Source: Mycobacterium malmoense (lineage in GTDB: Bacteria; Actinomycetota; Actinomycetes; Mycobacteriales; Mycobacteriaceae). From it: 64,000 bases of DNA. Shown one piece after another: positions 61,614 through 64,000 of the stretch. Within the stretch, counting starts at the first letter, position 1, and every line of letters begins with the position of its first letter. The translations under genes were made by a program, and so were the position numbers. The stretch covers positions 372,001-436,000 of the forward strand of contig NZ_CP080999.1 of assembly GCF_019645855.1 (NCBI RefSeq), read 5' to 3'. The notes under the pieces are model-generated. The model did no database searches. It had not been told where the DNA came from and saw only the letters and a program-made list of their open reading frames with translations.

Positions 61614-62609
61614 CTACGCAGATTTGGCCAGTTGGGGCGCCACCAGCAGCGCGAAGTCTTCGAGTGAATTGATCGACACCGTCGGGTCGGCGATCGCCTC
61701 GTGGAACACCGCGATGCGCCGGGCGCCGGTGGTCTCGATGAAGCGTCCGAGTTCGTCGACCACCTGCGACGGCGGGCCGACGATCGCGTTCTGGGCCACG
61801 TAGCCGGCCATGGCATCCGGGCCCAACGGCTCGCCGTCCGGCCCGCGATGAGGGTCACCCGCTTGCGGCACATGCGGGTGATCGCCATCGCGGAACGAGC
61901 GGCGGAGCGCGCCGGCCAGCTGGTCCCGGCGGCCGGGTGTGCCGTCGACAATGACGATCAGCGTGTGCAAATGCTCCGGGCCGCTGTCCGATTCGCCGCG
62001 CAGCTCGCGGTAGCGGGTCTCGATCTCCACACGTTGCGGTGCCGGCGTGGCGAAGTAGTGCTGTAGCGCGAGCCCGTTGCGCGCGGCGTACGCGATGCCG
62101 GGCGCGCTCGTGGTGGCCAACAGCAGGTTGGGGTGGGGCAGCGTGCGCTGGCGCGGTTGAACGTCCGTCGGGGGCCGCGTCCACGCGTCGAGCAGCCGCC
62201 GGGCGCTAAAGTGCGGTTCCTCGTCCCATCGCGCGAAGTCGACGCCGAAGACCTCGTAGTCGCGCCGGTAGCCCCCGCGGCCGAGACCCAGCTCGAACCG
62301 GCCGGCACTCAGTTGGTCCAGCAAAGCGGCGCGCTCGGCCAGCTCGATCGGGTGGCATAGCGGTGACAAGACGACGGCGGTGCCGACCCGTATGCGGCGT
62401 GTGCGGCCCAGCAGGAACGCCGCGGTGGTCAGCGCGCTGGGATTGATCCCGAAGCGAATGAAATGGTGCTCGGTGACCCATAGGTCGGCGTAGCCGAGCT
62501 GTTCGGCGGTGTCGGCCTGTTCGAGCGTCAGGCCGAAAATCGCCTCCGGGGTGGCGCCCAGCACCGCCCCCATGTTGAGGAGGACGCCGAATCGCGGCCG
62601 CCGACGCAT
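61614..62609 (-). CDS. LLM-class flavin/F420-dependent oxidoreductase
   Basis: 331 residues. It has the luciferase-like TIM barrel: FGVLLNMGA, YADLWVTEHHFIRFGINPSA, RIRVGTAVVLSPLCHPIELA and LSAGRFELGLGRGGYRRDYE. The last, with GRFxLGLGRG, is typical of bacterial luciferase-like monooxygenases. In mycobacteria many such proteins use F420, but FMN cannot be excluded from sequence. It precedes the Rv0224c-like gene by 10 bp on the same strand. I recall no homologue between Rv0224c and Rv0225 in M. tuberculosis. Confidence 0.85.
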   Translation of the reverse strand: MRRRPRFGVLLNMGAVLGATPEAIFGLTLEQADTAEQLGYADLWVTEHHFIRFGINPSALTTAAFLLGRTRRIRVGTAVVLSPLCHPIELAERAALLDQLSAGRFELGLGRGGYRRDYEVFGVDFARWDEEPHFSARRLLDAWTRPPTDVQPRQRTLPHPNLLLATTSAPGIAYAARNGLALQHYFATPAPQRVEIETRYRELRGESDSGPEHLHTLIVIVDGTPGRRDQLAGALRRSFRDGDHPHVPQAGDPHRGPDGEPLGPDAMAGYVAQNAIVGPPSQVVDELGRFIETTGARRIAVFHEAIADPTVSINSLEDFALLVAPQLAKSA

Positions 62610-62704
62610 GAAGTAAGGGTACCCTCACTCAAGCTGGGGCGATCGGGTAGCCAGGCTCGCGCCGCTGTGCGGCGCGCATCGTCGCCAGGCTAAGCTACCG
62701 ACCG

Positions 62705-63886
62705 ATGTGTGCCATAAAGCGTGAGCCCGGTCTACGTGCGGTATTGCTGCTGTGCTGGCGCGACACCGGGCACCCCCAGGGCGGCGGCAGCGAAACCTAC
62801 TTGCAGCGCATCGGCGCGCAGCTGGCCGCGTCGGGGATAGCCGTCACGTTGCGCACGGCCCGCTATCCCGGAGCGCCACGACGCGACGTCATCGACGGCG
62901 TGCGGATCAGCCGCGCGGGCGGGCACTACTCGGTGTACGTGTGGGCGTTGCTGGCGATGGCCTTAGCCCGGTTCGGGCTCGGACCGCTGCGGCGCGTGCG
63001 GCCCGACGTCGTCGTCGACAGCCAGAACGGCCTGCCGTTCCTGGCCCGGCTGGTGTACGGCCGACGGGTCGCGGTGCTGGTGCACCACTGCCACCACGAG
63101 CAGTGGCCGGTGGCCGGGCCGGTGCTCGGCCGGCTCGGCTGGTTTGTCGAGTCGAGGTTGTCGCCGCTAGTGAACCGCCGCGGCCAGTATGTGACGGTGT
63201 CGCTGCCGTCGGCGCGCGATCTGGTCGCGCTCGGCGTGGACGACGAGCGGATCGCGGTGGTGCGCAACGGCCTTGACGAGGCGCCGGCGCTGTCGATGTC
63301 CGGCCCGCGGTCGGCCGCGCCGCGGGTGGTGGTGCTCTCAAGGTTGGTGCCGCACAAGCAGATCGAGGACGCGCTGGAGGCGGTGGCGGTGCTCCGACGA
63401 CGGAATCCGGGGATGCCGGGCCTGCACCTCGACGTCGTCGGCGGCGGGTGGTGGCGCCAGCGGCTTGTCGACCACGCGCACCGGCTGGGCATTTCCGACG
63501 CGGTGACCTTCCACGGCCATGTCGACGACATGACCAAACACCATGTGCTGCAAAGCTCCTGGGTGCACGTGCTGCCGTCGCGCAAGGAGGGCTGGGGCCT
63601 GGCGGTCGTCGAGGCGGCGCAGCACCGGGTGCCCACCATCGGCTACCGATCCTCGGGCGGCCTGTCCGACTCGATCGTCGACGGCGTGACCGGGATCTTG
63701 GTGGACGATCGCGCCGAGCTGGTGGACCGCCTCGAGGAACTGCTCACCGATCCGGTGCTGCGCGACCAGCTCGGCACCAAGGCACAGATGCGCAGCGGCG
63801 AGTTCTCCTGGCGCCAAAGCGCCGAGGCGATGCGCGGTGTGTTGGAGGCGGTGCACGCCGGCCGCCTGGTCAGCGGCGTGGTGTAG
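62705..63886 (+). CDS. Glycosyltransferase family 4 (Rv0225-like)
   Basis: 393 residues. The GT-B start reads LLCWRDTGHPQGGGSETYLQ, with the glycine-rich GGGSE loop for the sugar nucleotide. The C-terminal domain has VVVLSRLVPHKQIEDALEAV, WVHVLPSRKEGWGLAVVEAA and the EGWGLAVVEAAQ E-x7-E motif of GT4. It probably builds an envelope glycolipid or polysaccharide. Its last 17 bp overlap the convergent Rv0226c-like gene. M. tuberculosis Rv0225 has 384 residues. Confidence 0.92.
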   Translation: MCAIKREPGLRAVLLLCWRDTGHPQGGGSETYLQRIGAQLAASGIAVTLRTARYPGAPRRDVIDGVRISRAGGHYSVYVWALLAMALARFGLGPLRRVRPDVVVDSQNGLPFLARLVYGRRVAVLVHHCHHEQWPVAGPVLGRLGWFVESRLSPLVNRRGQYVTVSLPSARDLVALGVDDERIAVVRNGLDEAPALSMSGPRSAAPRVVVLSRLVPHKQIEDALEAVAVLRRRNPGMPGLHLDVVGGGWWRQRLVDHAHRLGISDAVTFHGHVDDMTKHHVLQSSWVHVLPSRKEGWGLAVVEAAQHRVPTIGYRSSGGLSDSIVDGVTGILVDDRAELVDRLEELLTDPVLRDQLGTKAQMRSGEFSWRQSAEAMRGVLEAVHAGRLVSGVV

Positions 63887-64000
63887 CCAGGCGCCGCCAG
63901 ACGCAGGCCACCGCGCCCACGATCAGCATCGCCAGCCACGCCAGGTGCGCGACGACCGTCGCGGTGCGACGGGCGGAAGAGACGCCGCCGGTGTCGCCGC
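63870..64000 (-). CDS. Membrane protein C-terminus (Rv0226c-like), partial
   Basis: About 42 codons of a minus-strand frame enter from the right edge and end at TGA 63870, overlapping the glycosyltransferase gene by 17 bp. The visible part has one membrane helix (VVAHLAWLAMLIVGAVACVW) and a basic end. Position and topology suit the large membrane protein Rv0226c. It is too short to confirm. Confidence 0.55.
   Translation of the reverse strand, partial: GDTGGVSSARRTATVVAHLAWLAMLIVGAVACVWRRLATPRR

Overview
The window is a high-GC chromosomal segment of a slow-growing Mycobacterium, most likely a member of the M. avium complex or a close relative. The gene order follows the M. tuberculosis block from Rv0181c to Rv0226c: pirin, sigG, Rv0183-bglS-Rv0187/0188, ilvD-ricR, Rv0191, Rv0192, zmp1, Rv0199-Rv0201c-mmpL11-Rv0203, Rv0204c, Rv0205, mmpL3-Rv0207c-trmB, Rv0209-Rv0210, pckA, fadD4, fadE3, Rv0216, lipW, Rv0218-Rv0219-lipC-Rv0221-echA1, Rv0223c, Rv0224c, Rv0225, Rv0226c. 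Rv numbers come from remembered protein resemblance and order, not from a database search. I saw no tRNA, rRNA, CRISPR array, transposase or prophage gene.

Layout. 1-5.7 kb: a truncated YhgE/Pip-like membrane gene, a frameshifted pirin, an IclR regulator divergent from a DapB-like oxidoreductase, an alpha/beta hydrolase and sigG. 5.7-11.5 kb: monoacylglycerol lipase, three tandem 53-bp MIRU repeats, and the tightly coupled Rv0184-Rv0185-bglS run. 11.5-16.2 kb: ilvD and the copper sensor ricR, divergent around a RicR box, then an efflux pump and an L,D-transpeptidase. 16.2-30 kb: the cell-envelope core, with zmp1, mmpL11, the haem carrier Rv0203 and mmpL3. 31-36 kb: an overlapping pair that looks like degenerate dynamin-type GTPases, then pckA with a coupled leader ORF. 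36-45 kb: a LAL-type LuxR regulator and fatty-acid CoA enzymes. 45-48 kb: a tautomerase-TetR operon divergent from a CoA-transferase/amidohydrolase pair. 49-55 kb: a methyltransferase, a molybdopterin membrane enzyme, LipC, a WS/DGAT-type acyltransferase and EchA1. 55.5-59.2 kb: an accessory block of acyl-CoA ligase, small protein, TetR, micro-ORF and crotonase. 59.2-64 kb: aldehyde dehydrogenase, methyltransferase, F420-type monooxygenase and glycosyltransferase.

Differences from M. tuberculosis that stand out are the lack of anything like Rv0193c-Rv0197 between the transpeptidase and zmp1, replacement of the nadR/Rv0213c interval by a large LuxR gene, and several inserted catabolic-looking cassettes. 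Each cassette has its own regulator, and three have a clear palindromic operator candidate.

The most unusual non-coding signal is a dispersed palindrome seen three times (16.2, 39.0 and 51.7 kb). Its arms show one compensatory change. One copy is a perfect 60-bp palindrome that also supplies the C-terminus of a membrane protein. MIRU-type elements abut two start codons and appear to provide their ribosome binding sites.
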